Positions 1-10,261 of a DNA stretch of 64,000 nucleotides are shown one piece after another. The notes beneath the pieces were generated by a model, which saw only the letters and a program-made list of their open reading frames with translations, ran no database searches and was not told where the DNA came from. Positions within the stretch are counted from its first letter, which is position 1, and each line of letters starts with the position of its first letter. The stretch spans positions 6,308,947 to 6,372,946 of the forward strand of contig JAMWFC010000049.1 of assembly GCA_027475525.1 (NCBI GenBank), read 5' to 3'. The translations under genes were made by a program, and so were the position numbers. This DNA is from Macrolepiota albuminosa (lineage: Eukaryota; Basidiomycota; Agaricomycetes; Agaricales; Agaricaceae).

Positions 1-1901
1 CAGAGTCAGCTCTATACGGCCACCATCATGTCCATTGTGGTTTACTTTCTTGAGCATTCCATTGAAGCGCTCAAATGCAAAGAGCCACCAGCCATAGACA
101 GGCTGTCATGACCCCTCCCCTCCGGATCCACCCCAGGACACCCCCGAAACACCACCCAGGACCCTCCCTCCAACCCCACAGGACACGCCCTGCCATCACA
201 ACTACCGACACTGCCATCACGTGCATCAGGACCGCCATCAGCCACCACCAGCCCCAATCAATGATCAGATCACACGGCTCAATCCCAGCCATCACGCATC
301 ATGCATCACAGCTTCCTCTGCGCCAATTGATCGCGTGCCCCACATGTGCGATCCAAGTATACAGTCCCTGCCCGCTACTCAATGACTCCTGGAACCCATC
401 CCAGACACCCCAGAACCCCGAGACCCAGCCCCATAGTACTTATAGCATAGTTCCCCGTTGTATTCGCCAGTCTTGATATTACACTGCTTTAACTTGGTTA
501 CTTGAATTGTTGCGTGCCCTCTACTTGACTGGTACACATTGACTGGCACGCTTGACTGGCACGCTTGGATAATTGCGTGCTCTAAGATTGGTACGCACTT
601 CGCGACTTTAACTTACTGACTTGGTCACCCGAGTATCCGTAGGTCAAGTCCACATTGTAAGGGCGATTGCTTTTCCAGAAAGCCCCCGACTCAGCAGAAC
701 CTGACACAGGCCCAAAAAGCTTGATAAACTTGATGTAGTGTGTCAAAAGGTGGTTGTTAATCATCATATGTATTCCAAGCATCTTCAAAGACCGGTTGTA
801 TTGATTTAGATATTCTTGCCCCATCTGAGCCTGGTTAATTGAAATTGAACAAGATGCAAGCAGTCGTACTCCGAGAGCAAGCTTTAACCCAGCCTCATAT
901 ATAGCTCTGTAGTTTCGGTTGTGCCGAGGAGGATTAGCAGCTGTCAATGGAATTAGTGGTTCTCCCTGATGAATATTGTCATTAGCATTGCGCCAAGCCC
1001 ACCAGAGGATGACAGGAGCAATAGAAATGATACAGCGCCATTCATCTGCCTTTTTGAGTGACTGGTTTTCTCCGAGCTTCAAGTATCTTAATGTCAAAAG
1101 AGCATAAACAATTATAGCAGTATAACTCACATTCTTTGGTAATTGAGTAACATGGCTAGACCATTGTATGCTGTTAATGATGTTCTCAAATTGTTTCTTC
1201 GCAGAGTCATTGCCACCAGAGCCCGAAAGCATATATGCCTTGAACAATACATCAGTGAAGAAGTGAGCAATAATCCCTTCCAACATGTTGAGCCATCACT
1301 ATACTATAACAAATAGAAAAGCGCACCAAGGAAAACATTGTGCATGAAATCAAGCACCATTTTCGAAGAAGGAAGCCATCCAGGAATTGTATTAAAAATA
1401 GCCCATCTGATTCCATGATCACGAAGAATTGTTTGTTGTCGTGCAGTGCCAGAAACCTTTGATCGATAGGCCCATTTCAAAAGTTCATAATCGTCTTTTT
1501 CGGCTGTAGCTGTGTGATATATATTAGCCAAAAAAGAAGTGACATTCGATGAAGTTGCCTGTGTGACTCACATCCATCATAACCGGATAGTTGATTAATG
1601 TCAAGAACATTTGCATTACAATAAGGGCATGGATGAAAATCATGAGTATGCCCAGCTGATCCATTAAACTTATGTGAAGCAGGCGTATCACAATTTCCGC
1701 ATAAACAATCTGCGTAGACCATGTCTGGATCCTCACCATGTATTTCCATCTTGACTCCTGTCGACTATTTAATAAGTAGCAATACAAACGGGTGATTACT
1801 AAATGAGGTAGGGTTAGTACGCCTCGTTGGAAGACAATCAATTTTGCTAAAGCAATGGTAGATATCGGAGTATCGGTGTATGAACATGACTTGATTGCCA
1901 T
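1..1901 (-). pseudogene. CACTA/Tnp2-like transposase, broken by a solo LTR
   Basis: Minus-strand reading frames between 1901 and 1 line up with the Tnp2-like transposases common in basidiomycetes. In order I see a cysteine/histidine segment (CLCGNCDTP then HPCPYCNANVLDI, about 1690-1600), the hallmark block around DHGIRWAIFNTIPGW and DFMHNVFLGAL (1430-1325), a helical middle (1286-720) and LFGPV. After the LTR the frame resumes as YGWWLFAFERFNGMLKK (about 98-40), the conserved end of this family, and runs off the window edge. The gene is dead: frames shift near 1500 and 1310, and a 603-bp LTR sits between the LFGP and YGWW parts. Terminal inverted repeats were not located. It ends within about 35 bp of the first visible exon of the F-box gene at 1937. 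Family assignment is by motif; Plavaka-type versus other CACTA branches cannot be separated by eye. Confidence 0.75.
104..706 (+). mobile_element. Solo LTR of gypsy-type family A
   Basis: The sequence starts TGTCA and ends TGACA, and is flanked by CAGGC at 99-103 and 707-711, a perfect 5-bp target site duplication. It is homologous along its length to the reverse complements of the LTRs at 28327-29052 and 62271-62991, so its sense strand is plus. A TATA-like CTTATAGC lies near 440. It is about 120 bp shorter than the other two copies, which carry an extra C-rich block just before the CCCGAGTATCCGTAG segment. With no internal sequence, this is a solo LTR left by LTR-LTR recombination. Confidence 0.9.
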
Positions 1902-1936
1902 TCTAATCTAGTACGTTTCTGCTCTTTTTCCCCTAG

Positions 1937-3226
1937 GTCCTTTCTTCATCTCACGTGTAGTTCACCCCGTCCGACGAGAGCAAACCTGAGTGTTATTGAG
2001 ATTATTTTGGTGGAGCTGTCGACAGGAAAGCCGCATCCGCTAGCGAAGAACCCCATATTATCCGCTGGTGAAACACGGGCGTTGAAGCCCTCTGTTCTCC
2101 TCGAAATGGTTGGAGACTTCCTTGTTCTTATCATGACATGCAGACAAGTGTTCCTCGAGAATAGCCTTCCAGATATTCTTCAAGTGCACGAGTGGAAGAC
2201 CGGTGCCCTGAAAATGGTGAGCTTTTGTATAAGTCTTTGATATGCTCGCGAACCTCCTTTTAGAACATTCAGCGTCCAAATCTCACGTACCGTGAATTCA
2301 TCTTCCTATCTCCGACAATAATACTCCTACCGAATTATTATCTGAACACGCTCGACACCTGGGAACTCCCCATTGGCAAAGAGCTTCCGCCTACGCAACC
2401 CTTCCTATGCCTCGCTCTTCCCTCCTTGAGCGTTGGTTCGACAATCTTCAACTTCAGCTGTCGCTGCGAACCAAATCCAGTGCCCTGCGGTACCCCGCAC
2501 CTGGGAGCGCCATTCTACCCCGACCCTGAAGACGCTATCATGATCCTGAATACATCACTACAGTGTCCGGATGGGGTAGGCATGTATACACTCTTCGTTC
2601 ACCGTAGTGCTCTGCTCAAAGTATGCACCTCTAACCAACCTGAAGACGAAGATGATGGATCTCACTACACACCTGGCACGTTTAACGTAGAACCTATACC
2701 AGGAAAACGAGTTATAGCTTGGGATAACTGGGGGCCATCGATCACACGCATTTTTGATACTCGCTGGGGGTCTCTACACTGGATCATCACCACAGCTGGG
2801 CAGCGCGCTATCATAAGCCATATAGAAGACTCAGATGAGGAGGACGAAGAGGACGAGGGCGGCCAAGATCCACCTCGTCTTCTGGACTTTAACCCGTCTA
2901 CTGTGAAGAAAGTCATGCGAGGTAGGAATGAAGACTCAAGCCAGTTTCACTTCCATGACTTAGAATTGGATTCAACCACGATTGCCATTATCGGCATCGA
3001 TCATCCCATTTTGAGTCAGCTGCCTTATGTGGGGGTCGATATCCCCTTACAAAGCTCACGGCTCAATCGGCACAAAGGTGTCCTTCTATATGAAGATGGT
3101 TTTCTAATATTGCTTGTGCGTCTGTCTCTTCCTCATGCCGATACTATCTCACATTGATCTGCGATTCAGGATGATGATGAAAATGATGGAAATATAGAGG
3201 TCTTGCATATTGGACTCTCCACCTGA
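1937..3226 (+). CDS. F-box-family protein, 5' exon not visible
   Basis: Spliced coding region, likely 1937-2216, 2264-3115 and 3170-3226. Introns 2217-2263 and 3116-3169 have GT...AG ends and are typical in size. The first visible exon follows an acceptor (TTTTCCCCTAG) with an open frame and no convincing start codon, so the F-box-bearing 5' exon should lie upstream, where transposase sequence now sits. The product resembles the C-terminal half of the large agaric family of F-box/hypothetical proteins: VLIMTCRQVFLEN helix, FSCRCEPNP, a TLFVHRSALLK stretch, AWDNWGPSITRIFD, an acidic DSDEEDEEDEG patch and LPYVGV. Such proteins are SCF substrate adaptors when the F-box is present. The gene was either truncated by the neighbouring transposon or has a remote first exon. 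The frame is otherwise intact to the stop at 3224-3226. Confidence 0.6.
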
Positions 3227-3647
3227 TACGTATCAGGGACTTACATTTTTGTTCTGAAGCAGGACGTTACTTTTCAAATGGATGAAAGCCTTTGCTACTG
3301 TTTACACTGCGTCTAACTTTTCAGGACCAGCACTAATAAACCTGTCGTCTTTTGATTCACGTTGACAACGACACCTTGCTTGCGAGAAGAAGGGAAAAAA
3401 TTGCTTAGCATGGAAGAAGACTAAATTCGTGTGATAGCAGCATTTGAGGGAGGAAGCAAGGGTCACTGAGAGTCTGAGTGAAAAAGAACAAAAAAGAAAG
3501 GGAAAGAAAGAGACTTGCTGTGTGACTCATACACTCTTTTAGTATATAGCCATTTAGGTTCAATATACTTGGGAGAAACAAAAAGAATCGATATATTCGG
3601 CTCAAGGGATAGTTCGTCTACAAATCCCGCTTACAGTTCGAGAAAAC

Positions 3648-4924
3648 TTAGAGATGTCCAAAGGCCTCCTTCAATGCTCTCGCCGCGTCTGAAACGAGAC
3701 GTGCGCCTACTTTCAGGGCCCTTGGAAATCTTTAGACTTTGTATATGAATACGCTAGCTAGGAGAGTACTTACCCTGGGAAGTGAAAAAAAAAACGGACG
3801 TACAATCCGTCTAAAACACCATCACATGGAACTAAATGTTCACTTACCATCCATCGCCATGATAGGATGTGGCGATGCCTCATAAGTCACCATTTCCACC
3901 TTAACACCTAGTTCTTTCAACTTTTCGCCATATACAATACCTTCCTTCTTCAATATATTCAGCGCTGCGACTGCTATCCACGCGCTGGGAACCTTTGCGA
4001 GCAGCTCTGTCGGCGCAAAGATAGGCGAAGCATCCCACTTAGTTCGGTCCTCCAAGTTCGGAAGGTAATTGTTACGGAACCACAACATACGGTCGGGGCT
4101 GAGCCAAGGAGATTTCTGGTTCTCGGCCCTAAGATTATCTGCGGAAGCAGTGTTATCAATTACGGGCACCACGAGTAGCTGGAATACGAGGGGTATAGGC
4201 GGGTTGAATTCAGCAGCTTTCAGAGCGAGGATAGCCGCGAGATTCCCTCCACTGCAAATTATAATTGTCAACTCTAATCAAGATAGAAAAGACGAGAAAG
4301 GAGATAACGACCTTGACGAACCACCAACTGCAATTCTTGAAGTATTGATTCCCAGGGAGTTTGCACCATTCTGCATTACCCAGTTGAGCGCATCAACGGC
4401 ATCTTCTACAGCAGCAGGATACGGATTTTCGGGCGCAAGACGGTAATCAACCGAGATTACGATACAATGCGCACCTGAAAGAAACATAAAGACGGGTAGT
4501 AAGGACTGGAAATGGTCTATCTCTTACCAACTGCCATGTGGGTCGAGAACGACGTTTCTCCGGCAATGTCCCTCACAGTCCATCCGCCTGGAAATGAAGA
4601 CATCAATCCCCACAATTGGCAGGGATAAAAGAGGTTTTACCTCCATGAAAAAAGATGAAAACTGGCCAACCGCCCTCGGGGACGCTTCCATGGGGCGTGA
4701 ATGTCCTAATCCTCGTATGCTTCAGGTCAAAATCTTGGGTCTTTGCCACCTCGAGCGGTGGGGACCCTCCAGGAACAGCAGGTCCATCTCGGATGGCCGG
4801 ATGCAAATGTATGGGGTGGAACGATGTATTGCAACACCGCGTTATGGAACTCGACGTACTCAGGGTCAAGTCGTGAAATAACGGAAGGGTGCAAAGGTTG
4901 TTGAGGAATTCGTTCCTTGGTCAT
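3648..4924 (-). CDS. Alpha/beta hydrolase (hormone-sensitive lipase type), frameshifted
   Basis: Minus-strand esterase/lipase of the HSL (alpha/beta hydrolase fold 3) family. Start MTKERIPQQPLHPSV at 4924; oxyanion motif FIFFHGG (about 4640); SVDYRLAPENPYPAAVEDA (about 4460-4400); nucleophile elbow GGSSSGGN split by an intron (about 4310-4255); acid and histidine region with EASPHP (about 3870); final exon ending near 3648 with an ALKEAF-like tail. GT...AG introns are visible at the HGG block, before AHCIV, inside the nucleophile elbow and after MAMDG. The reading frame changes near 4800: one frame gives LQYIVPPHTF and another gives PAIRDGPAVPGGSPPL, with the expected bridging residues missing. 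This looks like a small deletion, so the allele may be a pseudogene. Substrate unknown. Confidence 0.75.
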
Positions 4925-5776
4925 ATTGTACACTTGTAGAGGAAGAGTCAGATTAATTTGCAGTAATGTGGAAGACAGATTAGCGCTGCGAAGAGCATCA
5001 CAAGTACATATGGGACTCTGATCGTGTGATGCTAATTTGGTCCCGTGGTTATGTGGTTTTTCGGTAGTCGGGTAGTCTTCTCCTCATATAGGCTATCAGT
5101 TGACATGGGAAATTTTAGAGATGAAACAGCGGCAGAAGAACTTACTAAAGTGAAGCACTGTACTATTTGAGAAAGCTTCGGCGTCGTGTTAATTATCTGG
5201 AAGTCCAAAAAAAGAGTACCAGAAAAGCCTGTCGTTTCGTTCCCGCGCAAGTAATCAGAGAAAGATAAACAGTAAGAGAATCGGGAGTAGGGCATCACAA
5301 ACTGCCTTTAATCCAGACGCATCACAAAGAAGCCTCTATCTGAGCCTCGGAAACCAATCACTGATGTCCTATTTCAGACTGGAAGTTTCGAAGTCACTGT
5401 TTGTCCAGACTCCCTCATCGAGAAGGCATCTCTGTTCGTAATTCTACGATGGATGGCCGGAACAGAAATGCGTAGTAAGACCAAGACCCAAGAGAGGGGC
5501 AATCCGCGGGAAAGCGCCTTTGGTATCGCCAATTTTGAGCTTTGGGGGTTGTTTGGCCGAGTTGGCCAAAAAAAACTCCAACTGTTCAACCAGCAGTGGT
5601 TCTGGTGCTTTCGTCAGTCACATCAGCTGCAGGGAGAGTGTTCATAAAAACATTGGCGTCTCTTCTAAAGGAGTCTGAGATAATCACCGATTATGAAACA
5701 GGCATCTGCCTCGTGTTGTCCTCTTGTCTAATTGACCATCACCTTCTCCGACGAGCTTTTCCGACATTCTATCGTC
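4925..5776. other. Intergenic, no recognised feature
   Basis: The space between the hydrolase start and the proline-rich gene. Short open frames on both strands lack recognisable motifs. It should hold the divergent promoters of the two genes; nothing more specific is visible. Confidence 0.4.
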
Positions 5777-6564
5777 ATGAATAAGAATGGTTATGGGCCA
5801 CAAACGCAGCCACCAAAGTCAGTTTTTGCCGTGCTCCTGTATGTGATGGGCACACGATCACTGATGTAAATCGCGATCGATAACCACATATTTGGATGAC
5901 TTCGGTAAAGCACTCGCAGCTGAAGTCCGAATTCTCTTAGAAGGAGTAGGAAAGCTCCGTGATGAGCGCCGTGCGCTTCAATAGCGAGTCCACATATGGT
6001 TCATAACCTTGATGAAATGACCGAAGCTGACCTCCCCAGCGAGATCGCAGAACTGATGCAAATGAAATCCAAGCACGGCGGAGGAGGAGAGTTTGCACCC
6101 GACTGGCGACCAAAGGTATATTATGTTGTGTACTGTCACTATGCATGATGTACCCCGAGTTCGTTGCAGGTACCAATTGTAGAACCACCTCCACCAACAG
6201 TTGAAGCACCTCCTCCAGCTCCACCAGGCTGGCGCGTTGTGCATAAACGTCCGGAGTGCAAGCCTCGTATGATCAAGGCGAAGGCGCCGGCGCCAGCGTC
6301 TGCACCTGCTCCACCGCCTCCGAAACCAGAATTGCCTGCTTGGGCACATTGGAGACGTATGTCTTGATTCAAGCAATAACCTATGTATTGACACTCATTT
6401 AGCGAACCCTCTGCTTGCGCCGACACCCATTTCTCCTACAAAGGTCATGTCTCCTGTGCCGCCGGCTCGCACAGGTCTCTTCGGTAACGTCCTCCTGAGC
6501 GGATGTAATTGTCTTTCCGCACTCATCTTTGTTTCCAGGGCCGTCTACTCCTCCGCCGAAGTAG
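5777..6564 (+). CDS. Small proline-rich protein with N-terminal coiled coil
   Basis: Multi-exon plus-strand gene. Well-supported exons: about 5890-5983 (FGKALAAEVRILLEGVGKL then RDERRALQ, a heptad-like helix), 6040-6115 (EIAELMQMKSKH then GEFAPDWRPK), 6170-6356 (proline-rich, PPPPTVEAPPPAPPGW and PAPPPPKPELPAW), 6403-6483 and 6539-6564 (ending PSTPPPK, stop at 6562). Introns 5984-6039, 6116-6169, 6357-6402 and 6484-6538 are 46-56 nt. The first uses a GC donor (GCGAGT) that joins TA to C as a tyrosine codon. The start at 5777 (MNKNGYGPQ) is my best guess; the join to the second exon is unresolved. I recall similar helix-plus-polyproline proteins as hypothetical in agarics. No function is claimed. 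Confidence 0.55.
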
Positions 6565-7509
6565 CTAGAGCACGTTTGAGGTCCAGGAAAACTTTTGCGT
6601 TCTTGAACTGAATACCGAAAACCGATTTTGTCTGTCTGTCCTATGTATAATTTGTATCTTTTATTTACTCTCATAGTTTGTATGACTTCACATGACTACA
6701 TTTTCTTAGTTATACGGCCCAGTCTTTGTCGGATATAACGCTTAGTTAAACATCTTTTCGCTTGACATATCCTAAATATTTATTCTTCGGAGGAATGTCT
6801 ATATCAGGGGAACGGGCATCATTGCCGGCGGGTTCTTTCCAATAAGCCAGTTTAAGAGATTGGTCGACGCTGAATTCTAACCTTCTTAGGTGATTCATTG
6901 TTCAGATCCTTTTATCTCCAGTGAGCTGGTAGAGATCTGTCCATTCATCCAATTCCCAAGTCTAAGTCGAGTTCCCAGAGAAAGATGTATCAGCCGATCT
7001 TATCAGCTCGTACCCTGACGAAGCTTATTACGTGGAACAGAGCTGCTCTCATTTGGACAAAACGAATCCTAGGTGGGTGTTGTCAAGGTCCGGTTTATTA
7101 GTGGGGGATCTGAGAAGATAATTGATCTGCGGACAATTCGGAAGCTCAGTGTGCCCCGGCTTGGCGTTGAGGCGTTGAGGCCTGAGGAACAATAGCATGC
7201 GCAATACTCCGCTGTTTGGGATTTTCATTTCGTCAATGTGTGACCATGAAAAACCAAAGTGGCAGATTAATGGATGGAGGAACAATGATCTGTCGAAGCG
7301 ACACGGCAATTGGGGCCTTGGTCTGACCCAAGTCCGGACCATTATCGTGCCAAGGCTGTTGTGGTGACAAGTAGTTCTATTTTTATCTAGACGAGAGGCA
7401 CAGCTACAAAGCTCTTTCAATATTCTTCATGTGACATTGGCAACATTGTCCAGCGTCATCTCCGTGTAAGTCAGGATCTATATACATACATAAACTAGAA
7501 CTCGAATCC
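6565..7509. other. Intergenic, no recognised feature
   Basis: About 0.95 kb with only short open frames and no repeat or motif I can support. It separates the 3' ends of two convergent genes. Confidence 0.4.
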
Positions 7510-7705
7510 ATTAATTGGGCCAAGAGGTTGATATATACATTATATATAGTTTACATATATACGTAGATGAAGAACTGGGGTGGGCCACGGGCCCGATCGT
7601 GATGCAGAACAGAACAGAAGCCATTAATTTCGGACCTGGTTCAGATTGTATATGTAGATGAATCCAAGATAAAGTTATGAGGCCTATATAGACTTCTGCA
7701 GTGAT
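7510..7705. repeat. Copy of the C2H2-gene 3' flank next to H2A.Z
   Basis: Blocks ATTGGGCCAAGAGGTTG (about 7516), CCATTAATTTCGGACCTGG (about 7621) and CCTATATAGACTTCTGCAG (about 7682) match, in inverted orientation, the 3' flank of the plus-strand C2H2 gene (20155-20287). The last block also matches 9007-9026 beside the minus-strand C2H2 gene. The repeat abuts the H2A.Z stop codon and may supply its 3' UTR. Confidence 0.6.
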
Positions 7706-8234
7706 TTAGTTGGGTTTCTTTGGTATAGCCTTGATGCTGGGTGTCAGGCTCTGGTGAATAAATGGAAGGACACCTCCGCCGGCAATTGTAGCACGAACAA
7801 GAGTATCGAGTTCCTCGTCACCACGGATAGCAAGTTGAAGATGGCGTGGGGTGATACGCTTGACACGAAGGTCTTTTGACACGTTTCCTAAACGAAAATG
7901 AGAAGAAACACCACAAAAAGCAGAAGCTGTCGGCGCACCAGCAAGTTCCAGCACTTCAGCGGTCAAGTACTCCAGGATTGCGGACATATAGACAGCAGCC
8001 TTTGCGCCAATCCGGACATTACGATGACTGTGTTGCTTCAAGTAACGATGGATACGACCGATAGGGAACTGAATGTACGAATCGAAGTTGTATGATGGAC
8101 CACTCCGAGATGACTAGGCATACCTGTAATCCGGCCTTTTCACTTTTTGACTTGACTTTCCGTCGTTGATTTTGTCCAGAACCTTCAGTAGCATCAGATT
8201 CAGATTTTCCACCGGAATTCGCAGTAGGATCCAT
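7706..8234 (-). CDS. HTZ1: Histone variant H2A.Z
   Basis: Three exons on the minus strand, 8124-8234, 7939-8068 and 7706-7887, give 423 nt and a 140-residue protein without internal stops. Introns 8069-8123 and 7888-7938 have GT...AG ends. The order is a lysine-rich tail ([14 protein letters not shown]), [11 protein letters not shown], then [21 protein letters not shown], then [20 protein letters not shown] with DEELDTL, and VLPFIHQSL. Residues DEELD and the KDL...KRITPRH segment distinguish H2A.Z from canonical H2A. The protein replaces H2A in nucleosomes flanking promoters and is deposited by SWR1-type remodellers. It is the clearest housekeeping gene here. Start MDPTANSGG is the only methionine in frame before the histone fold. 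Confidence 0.96.
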
Positions 8235-8424
8235 TGCAATTGTAATAACACACGGCTTGATGTAGCAAACAAGACCTGATAATCACTGACTCCTCAGAAA
8301 ATGGTGGGAATAGGAGTATGTGGGCTAGTTCTAAAATTTCAAAGTGCCAATGTCTACAACAACCAAAAGTGGGCAATAGTCATAAGAAAAGATGAAAAGC
8401 AGGCTGACCAACGGAACACGAAAG

Positions 8425-8432
8425 TGACGTCA
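8425..8432. promoter_or_regulatory. CRE/ATF-type palindrome upstream of H2A.Z
   Basis: A perfect TGACGTCA lies about 190 bp upstream of the H2A.Z start codon. It matches the consensus for CREB/ATF bZIP factors. A single 8-mer is weak evidence of function. Confidence 0.3.
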
Positions 8433-8528
8433 AATAAAAGTGGTGGAGGGAGGAATGAATGTTGGCGATTGTTTGCGCACACCACTCCATCCATGAAACA
8501 ACGAGATCACATGGTGACATGAGCTTTA

Positions 8529-8583
8529 ACGCGTCATGTCTCACCTGCCCTTGGTTGTCGCGCTTGACGCGTGAAGGACGCGT
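8529..8583. promoter_or_regulatory. Cluster of three MCB (ACGCGT) boxes
   Basis: ACGCGT occurs at 8529-8534, 8567-8572 and 8578-8583, about 295-350 bp upstream of the H2A.Z start. ACGCGT is the MluI cell-cycle box bound by MBF (Mbp1-Swi6 type) in fungi, which drives G1/S transcription. Three palindromic 6-mers within 55 bp are unlikely by chance. The link to H2A.Z is inferred from position. Confidence 0.45.
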
Positions 8584-9059
8584 TTTTTCTATACGTACCT
8601 TTGGGAACCAAGTTTTTCTGAGAGAATAATCAGAAGAGCCTTCAAACCAGAAATGATCGCTAACGGTTCCACTCTGTTGTATGCTGTTAATGTGATCACA
8701 AAGCTATATCAAGCTATATCGTGAATTCTTGAGAGGAAAAAGGAATTTTTTCGCTCCCGTCAGTGACTTGTATCAGCGCTTTTGATGAACCAAACAGGCA
8801 GAACCGGTGTGACGCAGCATAATGCAGAACAAGATTTATTCGTGTACGAATATATGATACAATATATCTGGAGTCGAAGATGATTTTGTTAGTATAAGTA
8901 AAGAAGAAAATGTACAGTAAGTATTCTGGAGTCAACAATCGAAGATGATTTTGACCCCAGGTGATGACGTGGATTTAACTATGCATCTAATCGAGATAAA
9001 GTTAGTCCTATATAAACTTCTGCAGTTGGAAAAACACCTGCTGAGTGGGATTCAGACAC

Positions 9060-10228
9060 CGGACTCATTGTTGTTGCAGAGCTCCATGATGCTGAGGCGA
9101 GACTGGGACCTGGACTCGGAGCCATAGTCGTAGTCGAGTTTTGCGGGGTGGTTTGGGCCTGCTGGGAAGTGCTGTAGGCGGCGAGCTGAAAAGCACACTT
9201 GCGGGGGTTGGAGGGGGGAGAGTTGGATGAGGAGTTGCAGGACTCGGGGGACGGCTCTGGTTCGTAGCGGGGATAGGAATAAAACGCGGCAGAGGACGAG
9301 GGCAGGCGAGGAGCAGTGACTGTGCAGGGAAAGGTGGGCTGCTGCTGGACGATGGGGGACAGCGGGGGAAGACGCTCGGAAGGGGAAGAACCGAACTTTT
9401 GGTTGTCCATGTCGTTCTGCCAGGCAGGGTGGAGCTCGTACGGGACGGGCCCAGGGTCTTCCTGCTCGACGGGGGTGGGGGCGGGCCGGCGGTAAGTGCG
9501 TGCAGACAGCTTGTTGGAAGCCACCAAGGTTGCCTGGAGACTGGTGAGATCGCGCATCATGCGCTCGTTCTGGTCGTGCTTGTCGGCGTGGACGTTCTGT
9601 ACATGCTGGCGGAGATTGGGGGGGTACGAGTCGCCGTTGACGATGGGCTCGGAAGGGGGTTGTTCGTAGGGGGGGTAGGGATAAACCGCGGCAGAGGACG
9701 AGGGCAGGCGAGGAGCAGTGGCTGTGCAGGGAAAGGTGGGCTGCCGCTGGATGATGGAGGAACGGAGGACAGCGGGGGAAGACGCTCAGAAGTGGAGGGA
9801 CGGGAACCGGGGGCAAAAAAGAATTTTTGGTTGTCCATGTTGTTCTGCCAGGCGGGGTGGAGCTCGTACGGGACGGGCGCGGGGGTGGGGGCGGGCCGGC
9901 GGTAAGTGCGTGCAGACAGCTTGTTGGAAGCCACCAAGGCTGCCTGGAGATTAATGAGATCGCGCATCATGCGCTCGTTCTGGTCGTGCTTGTCAGCGTG
10001 GACGGTCTGTGCGTGCTGGCGGAGATTGTCAAGGCGGGAGAACCGCCTGAAGCAATGGCAGGTAAAAGGACGCTCGCCCGTGTGCATGCTGTCGTTTGTC
10101 AGCGGGGCACAGGCAGGAGCAGCGACATACCGGATGTGGCGGGCAAGGTTCGCGTTGCGCGAAAAGACCTTGCAGCAGTCGCCATAGCCACGACACTGAA
10201 AAATCGTTGGGTGGGGGCGCTTTGGCAT
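9060..10228 (-). pseudogene. C2H2 zinc-finger protein with internal tandem duplication
   Basis: Minus-strand gene starting [10 protein letters not shown] at 10228. Finger 1 is [13 protein letters not shown]...LARHIR-H (CX5C) and finger 2 is [18 protein letters not shown] (CXC), joined by the HTGERPF linker. A 42-nt intron (10089-10130, GTATGT...CAG) falls after HIR, at the same place as in the paralogue at 19.2 kb. The region after the fingers (QNERMMRDL, then ARTYRRP, then [12 protein letters not shown]) is followed by a second copy of itself, in a different frame, ending near 9060. Finger architecture suggests a sequence-specific DNA-binding regulator. Because the duplicated copies occupy different frames and the first open frame ends at 9557, the C-terminal half is probably destroyed. 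Confidence 0.7.
9272..10035. repeat. About 410-bp tandem duplication inside the C2H2 gene
   Basis: Segment 9272-9625 recurs at about 9678-10028: the GGCAGAGGACGAGGGCAGG block at about 9287 and 9693, TTGTCCATGTCGTTCTGCC at about 9403 and 9831 (one mismatch), and GCAGACAGCTTGTTGGAAG at about 9500 and 9910. Identity is high, with small indels between copies, so the duplication is recent relative to the paralogue split. Confidence 0.85.
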
Positions 10229-10261
10229 GAATCCGCAAAAACAAAACGCGTGCCTGATCAA

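Noticed and set aside
6164..6426. Minus-strand glycine-rich frame opposite the proline-rich gene
   Set aside because: Shadow of the polyproline exon; the plus strand has a coherent series of introns and a stop.
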